Of a DNA stretch of 64,000 bases, positions 9,136-17,372 are shown piece by piece. The number at the start of each line of letters is the position of its first letter. Position 1 is the first letter of the stretch. The DNA is from Paractinoplanes atraurantiacus (GTDB taxonomy: Bacteria > Actinomycetota > Actinomycetes > Mycobacteriales > Micromonosporaceae), in the NCBI RefSeq assembly GCF_900215205.1, contig NZ_OBDY01000005.1, positions 192,261 through 256,260 of the forward strand, in the 5' to 3' direction. The translations under genes were made by a program, and so were the position numbers. The notes beneath the pieces were generated by a model. The model was given only the letters and a program-made list of their open reading frames with translations, was not told the origin of the DNA and did no database searches.

Positions 9136-9953
9136 CAACTGGCCGGCTTCTCGCCGATCCATTCCTTATAGATTTTGTCGTACGTCCCGTCGGACCGCGC
9201 GGACGCAAGGGCCTCGTTCACGCTCTTCAGCAGCTCGGTGTTGCCCTTCTTGACCGCGAACCCGTACTGCTCGCCGGTGTCGAACCCAGCCGCGACGACC
9301 GCCTTGCCCGGGTTGGCCTTGATGTACTCGTTCCAGACCGGCAGGTCGTTGACCGCGGCCGCGACCTGATTGGTGGCCAGCGCCTGCTGCAGCGCGGCCA
9401 GGTCCCGGTAGGAGACGACTTCGACCTTCAGGCCCTTCTGTTTGACCTGGGCGTTGATGTACTCCTCGCCGGTGGTGCCGCCCTGCACGCCGAGGCGCTT
9501 GCCGGCGAGCTCCTCCAGCGTCTTGACCTCTTTGCCGGTCTGGGTGGCCAGCGCCTGGGTGGCGTCGAAGTACGGGTCGGAGAAGTCGATGACCTTCTTG
9601 CGCTCATCGGTGATCGTCATGCCGGCCGCGGCGACATCGCACTTGCCGGAGTTGAGGTCGGCCCCCGACTTGATCCCCTCGAACGGCGTGTCCACGATCT
9701 CCTGCTTCACCGACAACTTGGCGGCGACCAGGTCGATCAGAGCAACGTCGAAGCCGACGACTTTGCCGCTGTCGTCCTTCGACTGGAACGGCGCGTACGG
9801 AAGGTGCGTGCACGTGGTCAGAACGCCGGATTTCACCAGCGCCACGCCGCTTTCGGTGGTGCTCCCGGTGTCCTTCTTGGCGCAGCCGGAGGCTGCGAGC
9901 ATCGCGACGGCCACCAGCGCGACCGCCGCACGGGCATGTCCCAGCTTCTTCAT
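9135..9953 (-). CDS. Amino acid ABC transporter, substrate-binding lipoprotein
   Basis: This 272-residue family-3 solute-binding protein is exported and lipid-anchored: it has a basic start, a hydrophobic helix and the lipobox LAASGC at about residues 20-25. The binding core shows TCTHLPYAPFQSKDDSGKVV, GFDVALIDLVAAKL and CDVAAAGMTITDERKKVIDF, all typical of polar amino acid receptors. It is the first gene of the importer operon and overlaps the permease start. No clear Shine-Dalgarno site is visible before the ATG. Confidence 0.94.
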   Translation of the reverse strand: MKKLGHARAAVALVAVAMLAASGCAKKDTGSTTESGVALVKSGVLTTCTHLPYAPFQSKDDSGKVVGFDVALIDLVAAKLSVKQEIVDTPFEGIKSGADLNSGKCDVAAAGMTITDERKKVIDFSDPYFDATQALATQTGKEVKTLEELAGKRLGVQGGTTGEEYINAQVKQKGLKVEVVSYRDLAALQQALATNQVAAAVNDLPVWNEYIKANPGKAVVAAGFDTGEQYGFAVKKGNTELLKSVNEALASARSDGTYDKIYKEWIGEKPAS

Positions 9954-10038
9954 GGGAGCCAGAGTAATTCATCTCGATCAATAACGCGCCGCCCGGAGCC
10001 CGCTCGCCCGATCGACTGACAACGATGTCGGCGGGGCG

Positions 10039-11151
10039 TCAGATGATCGAGGGCGGAAAGAGGTCGTGCCCGTCCCACGGATCGACCGGCTCCGAGTAGG
10101 GAGACTCCGCCGGCTTGGACTCACCGTCCGGCCGTCCACGCGCGGCCTCGGCACGGCCAGAGTCGGCGCGGCCAGAGTCGGCGCGGCCAGAGTCGGCGCG
10201 GGCGGACTCGACGCGTGTGGGGTCCAGCGGCGCGGGCTTGCCGTGGGCGGATTCCGCACGACCGGACTCGACCCGCGTGGAGTCGAGCGGCGCGGGCTTA
10301 CCTTGGGCCGATTCCGCACGGCCGAACTCGACCCGCGTCGGGTCAGGCGGTGCCGGCTCAGTGCGGGTGCGGTCGATCGGCGCCGGCCCGGGGTGGGCCG
10401 GATCAAAGGACGAAAGATCGACGCGGGGCAGGCCGCCGGAAGAGGCGCCGACGCTGGGCGGGCCGGCAGACGAAGGGTCGACGCGGGCCGGGCCGGCAGA
10501 CGAGGGGTCGACGCGGGTGGGTTCGACGCGGGCACGGGCGGGCTCGGCCCGAGTCGGGTTGGCGGGCTCGGCGCGGGCGAAGGAAGCGGGCGAAGCCGCA
10601 GAAGACCAGGTAGACGCAGAGGACGAGGCAGGCGCAGAGAAAGCGGCAGGCGCAGGTGAAGGCGTAGAGAAGGAGGTAGGGGCAGGTGCGGGGATGGTGT
10701 CGCTGGGGGCGGGCTGGGAGAGGCGGGCCCGTTCGGCGTTGAGGCGGCTGCGGGCGGACTCGAAGACCGGGCCGGTGAGGCCGGACAGCGGGTCGCCCTG
10801 CCAGAGGGCCGAGGCACGGGAGACGTCACCGCTGGCCGCGGCGGCCCGGAAGGTGGCGACGTCCAGCGCGTTCTCGTCGGGGCGCAGCACGTAGCCCGCG
10901 TCGGTCAGGGCGATCAAAGACGGCCCCAGGGCGCGGCGCAGGCCGCCGATGAAGCGGTACACCGCGCCGACCGCGTTCGGGGGCGGGTCGCCGCTCCACA
11001 GGGCCGTGATGATCTGGGGCACCGTCACCGGGTGGCCGTCGTGCAGGAGCAGCAGGGCCAGCAGCGCATGCTGTTTCGGCGGCCCGAGGTCCACCGGAGC
11101 GGCGTCTCGGTAGGCGCGGACCGGGCCGAGGATCTCGAACCGTACGCCCAT
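10039..11151 (-). CDS. SARP-like regulator with repeat-expanded low-complexity tail
   Basis: Residues 1-95 are an OmpR-type winged helix as in AfsR/SARP activators (FEILGPVRAYRDAAPVDLG, KQHALLALLLLHDG, YRFIGGLRRALG). The bacterial transcriptional-activation domain begins at about residue 100 (ALDVATFRAAAASGDVSRA) but breaks off after some 50 residues. The remaining 210 residues or so are Pro/Ala/Ser/Arg-rich and contain 20-residue, 11-residue and 5-residue peptide repeats. The protein ends in DPWDGHDLFPPSII, which looks more ordered. The length is 370 residues from the ATG at 11151. The gene starts 10 bases after the MFS transporter stop and is probably in its operon. Whether it still activates transcription is unclear. 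Confidence 0.75.
   Translation of the reverse strand: MGVRFEILGPVRAYRDAAPVDLGPPKQHALLALLLLHDGHPVTVPQIITALWSGDPPPNAVGAVYRFIGGLRRALGPSLIALTDAGYVLRPDENALDVATFRAAAASGDVSRASALWQGDPLSGLTGPVFESARSRLNAERARLSQPAPSDTIPAPAPTSFSTPSPAPAAFSAPASSSASTWSSAASPASFARAEPANPTRAEPARARVEPTRVDPSSAGPARVDPSSAGPPSVGASSGGLPRVDLSSFDPAHPGPAPIDRTRTEPAPPDPTRVEFGRAESAQGKPAPLDSTRVESGRAESAHGKPAPLDPTRVESARADSGRADSGRADSGRAEAARGRPDGESKPAESPYSEPVDPWDGHDLFPPSII
10151..10210. repeat. 15-bp coding tandem repeat
   Basis: Four copies of a 15-base unit (gcgcggccagagtcg and close variants) start at 10151, 10166, 10181 and 10196. On the minus strand they encode RADSG-type five-residue repeats near the C-terminus of the SARP-like protein. 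The unit is a multiple of three, so copy-number change keeps the frame. Confidence 0.85.
10201..10350. repeat. 60-bp coding tandem repeat, about 2.5 copies
   Basis: The blocks at 10201-10260 and 10261-10320, and the start of 10321-10350, are near-identical 60-base units that encode a 20-residue repeat of the form TRVESGRAESAHGKPAPLD. They lie in the disordered tail of the SARP-like protein and look like recent slippage or unequal-crossover products. Confidence 0.85.
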
Positions 11152-11161
11152 GGCATGGACT

Positions 11162-12514
11162 TTATCGGTCTCCTGGTCGGCCGCCGAGGGCGGCAGCCGC
11201 ATCCTCCCCATACGTGCGCTGCCCGCGTAGCACGATCAGGCTTCCGACGATCAAGGGCAACAGCACGACGGTGTACGCCCATCGCAGCGACCCGGTCGCA
11301 TCCGAGGCGATGCCGATGAGCCACGGGCCGAGCGCCCCGCCCAGCGTGACCAGCAGTTGCAGCACCGCGAAGCCCAGGCCCCGGCGGTGCGCCGCCACCA
11401 CGTCGGCGTTGGCCGCCGTCAGGTTGGCGATGGCCCCGGCGAAGCCCGCGTTGGCCAGGGTGAAGCAGATCGCCTGCGGCACCAGCGCCGGCACGCTGAC
11501 CGCGCCGGCCAGGAAGACCGTACCGAGCAGCAGCGACCAGCCGCCGATCGCCACCCGCCGCTCATGGTGGCGGTCGCCGATCCAGCTGCCGGCCAGGATG
11601 CCGGCCACGATCCCGACCAGGCCCGCCCCTCCCCCGACGGCCGCCGCCGACGCCTCGGGCAGGCCGAACTCGCGGGCGTAGAACGACGGCATCCAGAAGA
11701 ACAGGCCGCCGAGCCCGAAGAACAGGATGCTCAGCCCGGTGATCACCGAGCGCAGGGTGCGGATGCGCAGCAGGGTGACCAGCTGTTCCCGCATCGGAAG
11801 TGCTGGCGAGGGCGCATTGACCGAGGCAGGGCCCGTATCGCCGTACCACCGGGAAAGATCGTCTCCGACGCCCCGGACCGGCTCGCGGACCGTGAGCACG
11901 AGAAGCGCGATGATCACGCCCGGGACGGCGATCAGGAAGAACCCGGTGCGCCACCCCACGGTCTGCGCGAGGGCGCCGCCGGCGATGACGCCGATCGGGA
12001 GCCCGGCGAAGTACGCCATCCGCTCGTAGCCGTACGCGCGCGCCCGCCCCGGACCCGGATAGAGATCGCCGAGCAGGCTGGACGACGGCGGGTTGTAGAG
12101 CTGTCCGGCCGCCCCGAGCAGCACCCGAACGGCGAACAGCGTGGCGTACGAGCCGGCCAGCCCGGTCCCGACGGTGAGCAGCGCCCAGACGGCGACGATG
12201 GCGGCGATCGTCCACGTGCGCTTGCCGGTGTCGGCGAGTTTGCCGGCCGGCAGCAGCAGGATGATCGCGGCCAGCGCCCCGGCGGTGGCGATGGCGCCGC
12301 CCGCGCTGTCGCTGAAGCCGAACTCCTCCTGGATCGTCGGGAGGGCCCCGGCCAGCAGGTTGTACTCGATCCGGTCGATGGCCGCCACGAGGGCCACGCA
12401 GATCGCCGGCCACCACCCGAACGGCGCCCCGCTGCCGCGCCGCACGGCGACCGGTGGCCGTCCGGCGTGGACGGTGACCCGCCTGATCTGCTCGGACTCA
12501 TCGGTGACCGCCAT
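11162..12514 (-). CDS. MFS transporter
   Basis: This 450-residue protein has about twelve predicted membrane helices in two halves, separated by a cytoplasmic loop near residues 210-250 (REPVRGVGDDLSRWYGDTG). The motif GKLADTGKRTW after helix 2 is a form of the MFS A-motif, and GSWIGDRHHERR is its counterpart in the second half. The LLGDLYPGPGRARAYGYERM segment resembles the Spinster-like group. The substrate could be a drug, sugar or organic acid. The gene is divergent from a GAF-LuxR regulator 52 bases away and is followed by the SARP-like gene, so either regulator may control it. Confidence 0.9.
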   Translation of the reverse strand: MAVTDESEQIRRVTVHAGRPPVAVRRGSGAPFGWWPAICVALVAAIDRIEYNLLAGALPTIQEEFGFSDSAGGAIATAGALAAIILLLPAGKLADTGKRTWTIAAIVAVWALLTVGTGLAGSYATLFAVRVLLGAAGQLYNPPSSSLLGDLYPGPGRARAYGYERMAYFAGLPIGVIAGGALAQTVGWRTGFFLIAVPGVIIALLVLTVREPVRGVGDDLSRWYGDTGPASVNAPSPALPMREQLVTLLRIRTLRSVITGLSILFFGLGGLFFWMPSFYAREFGLPEASAAAVGGGAGLVGIVAGILAGSWIGDRHHERRVAIGGWSLLLGTVFLAGAVSVPALVPQAICFTLANAGFAGAIANLTAANADVVAAHRRGLGFAVLQLLVTLGGALGPWLIGIASDATGSLRWAYTVVLLPLIVGSLIVLRGQRTYGEDAAAALGGRPGDR

Positions 12515-12566
12515 CCCGGCACCCTACCTTTTGGAAACGCCGTTCCACCAGAGGATACGGACCCAC

Positions 12567-13319
12567 GTGCGATATGTTCGAGGGGTGGCTCGTGGCGAGC
12601 TTGCCGACGCGGTGGCCGACATCTACGGCGACCTGCGACTGGAGGCTGTGCTGCGAAGCCTGCTGCGGCACACCGGCGCGGCCGCGGGCAGCGTCTCGCT
12701 GATCGACGCCGGGGCCGGGCTTTACACCAAGGCCGCCGAATACGGGGCGTTCTGCCGGCTGGGTGACACGTTTCCCCTGGATGAGGGGGCGACCGGGCGC
12801 GCGTACGCGCGGCGGCGGCCGGTGGTGATCCCCGAGTACGGGCAGTTGCGCTCCGGGCATCTGGTCTCGGCCGACCGGGTTCGGCGCGGATCGGCGGCGG
12901 CGGTGCCCATCTGGTGGCGCGGCGAGGTGATCGCGGTCTGCGTGGTCTTCGCGCCCTCGTTCACCACCCGCGACGTGGACGACCTGGAGACGCTCACGCA
13001 GGCGGCCGCGGCGGCGATCGTCCGGACCGCCCGCTTCGGCCGGCCTTCACCGGCCCCGCCGGTCACCGCCCGCTTCGCCGAGCTGCCGCCGGTGAAGCCG
13101 CCGCCGCTGACCGCGCGCGAGGCCGGCGTGCTCGAGCTGATGCGGCAGGGCCTCACGTACCGCGAGATCGCGTCCCGGCTCGGCCTCTCTCCCAAGACCG
13201 TCGAGAAGCACGTCGGCGCGGTCATCCGCAAGACCGGCACCCGCAACCGTACGGCCGCGGTGGTCACGGCCTTGGAGAGCGGCTGGGTGGGGGATTCACC
13301 CCATACCGCTTCCGGGTGA
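12567..13319 (+). CDS. GAF-domain LuxR family transcriptional regulator
   Basis: Residues about 20-160 form a GAF-like sensor (LRSLLRHTGAAAGSVSLIDA, FPLDEGATGRAYARRRPVVI). A C-terminal LuxR helix-turn-helix covers about 180-235 (LTAREAGVLELMRQGLTYRE, then SPKTVEKHVGAVIRKTG). Such proteins are cytoplasmic one-component regulators. The start is uncertain between GTG 12567, which has a GAGG site about 11 bases upstream, and GTG 12585. The frame is open further upstream, but that region is antisense to the MFS gene. The gene is divergent from MFS and lies 20 bases before the aldolase operon, so it may regulate either. Confidence 0.87.
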   Translation: MRYVRGVARGELADAVADIYGDLRLEAVLRSLLRHTGAAAGSVSLIDAGAGLYTKAAEYGAFCRLGDTFPLDEGATGRAYARRRPVVIPEYGQLRSGHLVSADRVRRGSAAAVPIWWRGEVIAVCVVFAPSFTTRDVDDLETLTQAAAAAIVRTARFGRPSPAPPVTARFAELPPVKPPPLTAREAGVLELMRQGLTYREIASRLGLSPKTVEKHVGAVIRKTGTRNRTAAVVTALESGWVGDSPHTASG

Positions 13320-13339
13320 TCGGTGGCTTGACTGGGCTC

Positions 13340-14200
13340 ATGCCCGTCGTGCCGATGAAAGAGATCCTCGATCGCGCGCTGGCCGGCCGTTACGGCGTCG
13401 GCGCCTTCAACATCGTCAACGATCTGAGCGCCGAGGCGGTGCTCGCGGCCGCCGTCGAGGAGCGCGCGCCGGTCATCCTGCAAACCTCGGTCAAGACCGT
13501 TTTGATGTACGGCCGGAGGCAGCTCCACGACATCGTCCACGCGCTCGCCCGCGACGTCGACGTGCCGGTCACCCTGCACCTGGACCACTGCCCCGACCGT
13601 ACGGTCATCTCGGACTGCCTGGCCGGAGGCTGGAATTCGGTGCTGTTCGACGCGCATGAGCTCGACGTCGCGGAGAACCTCAGGCAGACCACGGAGGTGG
13701 TCGCGGAGGCCCGGCGCACGGGCGCGCACGTCGAGGGCGAGATCGAGGGCATCCAGGGTGTCGAGGACGACATCGGCTCGGACGAGGCGTCCCGCATCCA
13801 GTCGCTCGAGGTGGCGGTCGACTTCATCAAGCACACCGGGGTGGACTGTTTCGCACCGGCGATCGGCAACGCGCACGGGCAGTACAGGCAGGCGCCCACG
13901 TTGGACGCGCAGCGGGTCAGCGACCTGGTGGCGGCGACCGGCGTGCCGATGGCCCTGCACGGTGGCACCGGCCTGTCCGACGACCAGTTCACCGACCTGA
14001 TCGCGCGTGGCTGCGCGAAGGTGAACATCTCGACGGCGCTGAAGGAAAGCTACATGCAGTCTTCGCTGGCGTTTTTGAAGGACGCCGCCGAGCGGAACAA
14101 ATGGGATCCGCCAGCGCTGTTCCGGCATCAGCGGGCCGCGGTGATGGAGATGGCCCAGCGGCACATCCGGCTTTTCGGCGGGGCGGGGCGGGCATGGTGA
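13340..14200 (+). CDS. Class II fructose-bisphosphate (ketose-bisphosphate) aldolase family protein
   Basis: This 286-residue zinc-dependent aldolase is expected to cleave a phosphorylated ketose to dihydroxyacetone phosphate and an aldehyde. Key residues are visible: Asp82 and metal-binding His83 in LHLDHCPD, HVEGEIEGIQG, the His in PAIGNAHGQY, the metal His in ALHGGTGLS, and KVNISTALK at the phosphate site. The family includes FbaA, GatY/KbaY and IolJ; which sugar is used is unknown. The ATG at 13340 follows the preceding regulator closely. It is the first gene of a four-gene coupled operon with HAD, DhaL and DhaK. Confidence 0.92.
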   Translation: MPVVPMKEILDRALAGRYGVGAFNIVNDLSAEAVLAAAVEERAPVILQTSVKTVLMYGRRQLHDIVHALARDVDVPVTLHLDHCPDRTVISDCLAGGWNSVLFDAHELDVAENLRQTTEVVAEARRTGAHVEGEIEGIQGVEDDIGSDEASRIQSLEVAVDFIKHTGVDCFAPAIGNAHGQYRQAPTLDAQRVSDLVAATGVPMALHGGTGLSDDQFTDLIARGCAKVNISTALKESYMQSSLAFLKDAAERNKWDPPALFRHQRAAVMEMAQRHIRLFGGAGRAW

Positions 14201-14955
14201 CCGCGCTCGTCTTCGACTGCGACGGGGTGCTGGCCGACACCGAGCGCCACGGCCACCTGCCGGCGTTCAACGCCACGTTCGAGCGTTTCGGGCTTCCGGC
14301 GCATTGGAGCGAGAAGGAGTACGGCGAGAAGTTACGGATCGGCGGCGGCAAGGAACGAATGGCGAGCCTGTTCGACGATCCGGCGTTCGCCGCGGCGGTG
14401 GGCGATTCCGACCGTACGGAAAAGCTGGTGACCTGGCATAAAGCCAAGACCGCGGCGTTCAAGAAATTGGTGGCCGAGGGCCGCATTCCGACGCGCCCGG
14501 GAATCGCCCGCATCATCCGGGCCGCCCTGGCGGAAGGGTGGACCGTGGCGGTGGCGTCGACGTCGGCCGAGGAGTCGGTGCGGGCGGTCCTGGAGAACGC
14601 GATCGGCCCCAATCAGGTGCCGGTGTTCGCGGGCGACATCGTGCCGGCGAAGAAGCCGGACCCGGCCATCTACCAGTTGACGATCGACCGGCTGGGCCTG
14701 TCCCCGAGCGACACGTTGGTCATCGAGGACTCCCGAAACGGCCTGCTGTCGGCGACCGGCGCCGGCCTGAAATGCCTGGTGACGGTGAACGGCTACACCC
14801 GGGACGAGGACTTCTCGGAGGCCACGCTGGTGGTCTCGGAGCTGGGTGACCCCGGCCGCCCTCCGATCGAGGTGCTGGCCAACCGGGCCGCGGCCCGTAT
14901 CGGCGACTTCATCACCCTCGACGACCTGCGCGCCTGCCTGGGAGGGCGAGAATGA
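14194..14955 (+). CDS. HAD family hydrolase (CbbY-like phosphatase or mutase)
   Basis: This 253-residue HAD subfamily IA protein has nucleophile Asp8 and Asp10 in VFDCDGVLADTE, the Ser/Thr motif in VAVASTSAEESV, the Lys motif in VPAKKPDPAIY and acidic motif IV in VIEDSRNGLLSA. This layout matches CbbY/beta-phosphoglucomutase relatives, which dephosphorylate or isomerise sugar phosphates. The start at 14194 lies inside the last codons of the aldolase gene (7-base overlap), and the stop overlaps the dhaL start by ATGA. It probably acts on an intermediate or toxic by-product of the aldolase-DhaKL pathway. Confidence 0.9.
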   Translation: MVTALVFDCDGVLADTERHGHLPAFNATFERFGLPAHWSEKEYGEKLRIGGGKERMASLFDDPAFAAAVGDSDRTEKLVTWHKAKTAAFKKLVAEGRIPTRPGIARIIRAALAEGWTVAVASTSAEESVRAVLENAIGPNQVPVFAGDIVPAKKPDPAIYQLTIDRLGLSPSDTLVIEDSRNGLLSATGAGLKCLVTVNGYTRDEDFSEATLVVSELGDPGRPPIEVLANRAAARIGDFITLDDLRACLGGRE

Positions 14956-15650
14956 ACACAGAGTGGGTGGTCCGAACGATCGCCGAAACAGCAATAGAGA
15001 ACGAAAAGTACTTCGGCGACCTGGATTCGGTGGTAGGCGACGGCGACTTCGGCTACTCATTGGCCCGAGGCTTCGAAAAGCTCCTGGAAACGTGGGACGA
15101 CCTGGACCGTTCGTCGTCGGGAGCTTTCCTCAAACGTACAGGAATGACAATCGCCTCCCGAATAGGCGGCACTTCAGGCCCCATCTGGGGAACAGCTTTC
15201 ATCCGAGCCGGCGCCGCCGCAACCACCGCATCGGGCGCGGGCAGCTCGGCCGGCGCGGGCGGCTCAGCCGGCGCGGGCAGCTCAGCCGGCGCGGGCGGCT
15301 CGGATGTGGATGGTCGGGTTGTGGTGGAGATGCTGCGGGCGGCGATCGAGGGGATCAAGGCGCGCGGACAGTCGGATGTGGGCGACAAGACGTTGCTGGA
15401 CGCCTTGGTGCCGTTGACGGATCGCCTTTCTCAGTCACTGAGTGAGGGCGCCTCCCCCGAGGAGGCGATCCGGGCCGCTTCGGCCGCCGCCCGGGAAGCG
15501 GCCGACGCCACCAGCGGCATGGTCGCGAAGCGGGGACGCGCTGCGTACACCGGCGAACGCAGCAGGGGCTCGGTCGACGCCGGCGCCATGGCGGTGGCGG
15601 TCATCGCCGAACGGATCAGCGAGACCTGGAAGCAAGGAGCGGCGTCGTGA
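14952..15650 (+). CDS. dhaL: Dihydroxyacetone kinase family, subunit L (ATP-binding)
   Basis: DhaL supplies the nucleotide-binding half of DhaKL-type kinases. The metal-binding Asp cluster is at residues 30-32 (VVGDGDFGYSLARG), with IGGTSGPIWGTAF and SDVGDKTLLDALVPL as further signatures. At 232 residues it is longer than typical DhaL (about 210) because a Gly/Ser/Ala-only stretch lies at residues 95-118. The GDFG variant and the absence of a PTS subunit DhaM nearby favour an ATP-dependent kinase, such as those for dihydroxyacetone or erythrulose-like tetruloses. A GGGAGGGCGAG ribosome site precedes the ATG. Confidence 0.9.
   Translation: MNTEWVVRTIAETAIENEKYFGDLDSVVGDGDFGYSLARGFEKLLETWDDLDRSSSGAFLKRTGMTIASRIGGTSGPIWGTAFIRAGAAATTASGAGSSAGAGGSAGAGSSAGAGGSDVDGRVVVEMLRAAIEGIKARGQSDVGDKTLLDALVPLTDRLSQSLSEGASPEEAIRAASAAAREAADATSGMVAKRGRAAYTGERSRGSVDAGAMAVAVIAERISETWKQGAAS
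15234..15303. repeat. 18-bp coding repeat in dhaL
   Basis: Four 18-base units beginning at 15234, 15252, 15270 and 15288 alternate between two versions, making a 36-base higher-order period. They encode alternating GAGSSA and GAGGSA and form a flexible linker inside an otherwise compact enzyme. Confidence 0.85.
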
Positions 15651-16642
15651 AGAAGTTCGTGAACGATCCGAAGAGCTACGTCCCGGAGATGCTCGAGGGC
15701 GTGGCCTTGGCCAACCCCGGCACCCTCAGATACATCCCCGCCTACAACCTGATCATGCGCTCGGACGCCCCGTCGGAGTCGAAGGTCTCGATCGTGCAGG
15801 GTTCCGGCTCCGGACACGAGCCGGCCCACGTGATGGCGGTCGGCAAGGGCATGCTCGACGCGGCCTGCCCCGGCGACGTCTTCGCCGCCCCGCCGATGGA
15901 CTACGTCTACGAGACGGCCAAGCTGCTGGCCTCCCCCATGGGCGTCCTGCTGCTGGTGAACAACTACACCGGCGACCGGATGGCCTTCGACATGGGCAAG
16001 GAGATGGCCGACGCCGACGGCATACGCTGCGAGATCCTCACGATCAACGACGACGTGGCAGTGCAGGACTCCCTCTACACGGTCGGCCGCCGGGGCGTGG
16101 CCGGCAACTTCTTCGTCATCAAGGCGGTGGGCGCCGCGGCCGAACAGGGCGCCTCCATAGACGACCTGCTCCGCATAGGCCGCAAGGTCAACGACGTCAC
16201 CCGCACCATGGGCGTGGCCTTGACCGCCTGCACCCCGCCGGCCAAGGGCTCCCCGCTGTTCGAGTTGGGCGCCGACGAGATCGAGTTCGGCGTGGGCATC
16301 CACGGCGAACCGGGCCGCGAACGCCGCAAACTGGCCTCGGCCGACCAGATAGTCGACGACATGCTCGACGCCGTGGTCCCCGACCTCCCCTACGAGTCCG
16401 GCGACCGCGTAGCCCTCATGATCAACGGCTTGGGCGGCACCCCGATCAGCGAGCTCTACATCCTGTACCGCCGGGCTCACCAGCGCCTGGCCGACCGCGG
16501 CATCACCATCGGCCGCAGCTACGTCAACGAATACTGCACCTCCCTGGACATGGCCGGCGCCTCCCTGACCCTGGTACGCCTGGACGACGAGATCGAACCC
16601 CTCCTCACGGCCCCCGCCGAGGCCGCCGTCCGCATCTTCTGA
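15647..16642 (+). CDS. dhaK: Dihydroxyacetone kinase family, subunit K (substrate-binding)
   Basis: DhaK binds the keto-sugar substrate covalently through a histidine. That residue is predicted to be His219 in GVGIHGEPG, and the second active-site region is GSGSGHEPAHV with His57. The length of 331 residues is normal. The GTG start overlaps the dhaL stop by GTGA. The gene order aldolase, HAD, dhaL, dhaK suggests a pathway in which DhaKL phosphorylates a ketose that the aldolase then cleaves, or in which dihydroxyacetone released by the aldolase is rephosphorylated. The substrate is inferred, not shown. Confidence 0.94.
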   Translation: MKKFVNDPKSYVPEMLEGVALANPGTLRYIPAYNLIMRSDAPSESKVSIVQGSGSGHEPAHVMAVGKGMLDAACPGDVFAAPPMDYVYETAKLLASPMGVLLLVNNYTGDRMAFDMGKEMADADGIRCEILTINDDVAVQDSLYTVGRRGVAGNFFVIKAVGAAAEQGASIDDLLRIGRKVNDVTRTMGVALTACTPPAKGSPLFELGADEIEFGVGIHGEPGRERRKLASADQIVDDMLDAVVPDLPYESGDRVALMINGLGGTPISELYILYRRAHQRLADRGITIGRSYVNEYCTSLDMAGASLTLVRLDDEIEPLLTAPAEAAVRIF

Positions 16643-16654
16643 CCATCTCCACCC

Positions 16655-16689
16655 CGCTGCACCCGACTCACGGCCTCTCGGGTGCAGCG
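16655..16689. terminator. Bidirectional hairpin terminator
   Basis: A perfect 12-bp stem (CGCTGCACCCGA at 16655-16666 with its complement at 16678-16689) and an 11-base loop lie between the convergent dhaK and response-regulator genes. There is no U-run, as is usual in high-GC actinobacteria. Confidence 0.8.
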
Positions 16690-16694
16690 ACGGT

Positions 16695-17372
16695 CTACGT
16701 GCCGGAGGTCGCATCGCTGCGCAGGTAGGCGAGAACGGCGAGGACACGGCGGTTGGTGTCGTCAGTGGGCGGCAGGTCGAGCTTGGCCAGGATGTTCCCG
16801 ACGTGTTTGCCGACGGCCGGCTCGGAGAGAACCAGCGTTCGGGCGATGGCGGCATTCGATTGTCCTTCCGCGATCAGGGCGAGCACCTCGCGTTCCCGCG
16901 AAGAAAGCTGGACGATCGGATCACGATGGCGGCGCAGCAGCTGCCGCACCACCTGCGGGTCGACGACGGTTCCCCCGCCGACCACCTGCCGCACAGCGGC
17001 CACGAACTCCTCGACGTCGACGACCCGGTCCTTGAGGAGATATCCCACGCCGCGCCCGCCATGTGAGTCGAGCAGGTCGGCCGCATAGCCCTGCTGCACG
17101 AACTGACTCAACGCCACCACCGCCAGCCCGGGATGCTCCCGCCTCAGCTCGACCGCCGCCCGCAGCCCCTCGTCGGTGAACGACGGCGGCATCCGAATGT
17201 CGGTCAGCACCAGGTCGGGCCGGTGCTCCCGCACGGCGGCGCGCAGTGCCTCCGCGTCACCGACGGCAGCCACCACGTCGAAGCCGAACCGGCCCATCAG
17301 CCCGGTCAGCCCTTCACGCAGGAGCACGCCGTCCTCGGCGAGAACTACTCGGATCGGTCGGTCGGTCGACAC
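16695..17372 (-). CDS. NarL/LuxR family response regulator
   Basis: This 225-residue two-component regulator has a receiver domain at residues 7-125, with acidic residues Glu13 and Asp14, phospho-acceptor Asp58 in VLTDIRMPP and the conserved Lys in GYLLKDRV. The LuxR helix-turn-helix is at about 155-215 ([20 protein letters not shown]). It should be phosphorylated by the kinase encoded just upstream. The GTG start at 17372, preceded by GGAG, lies 59 bases inside the kinase gene. Its likely target is the divergent lipoprotein-ABC operon. Confidence 0.93.
   Translation of the reverse strand: MSTDRPIRVVLAEDGVLLREGLTGLMGRFGFDVVAAVGDAEALRAAVREHRPDLVLTDIRMPPSFTDEGLRAAVELRREHPGLAVVALSQFVQQGYAADLLDSHGGRGVGYLLKDRVVDVEEFVAAVRQVVGGGTVVDPQVVRQLLRRHRDPIVQLSSREREVLALIAEGQSNAAIARTLVLSEPAVGKHVGNILAKLDLPPTDDTNRRVLAVLAYLRSDATSGT

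Noticed and set aside
10151..10600. Regular repeats considered as a CRISPR array
   Set aside because: Units are tandem without unique spacers, are multiples of three and encode peptide repeats in the SARP-like protein.
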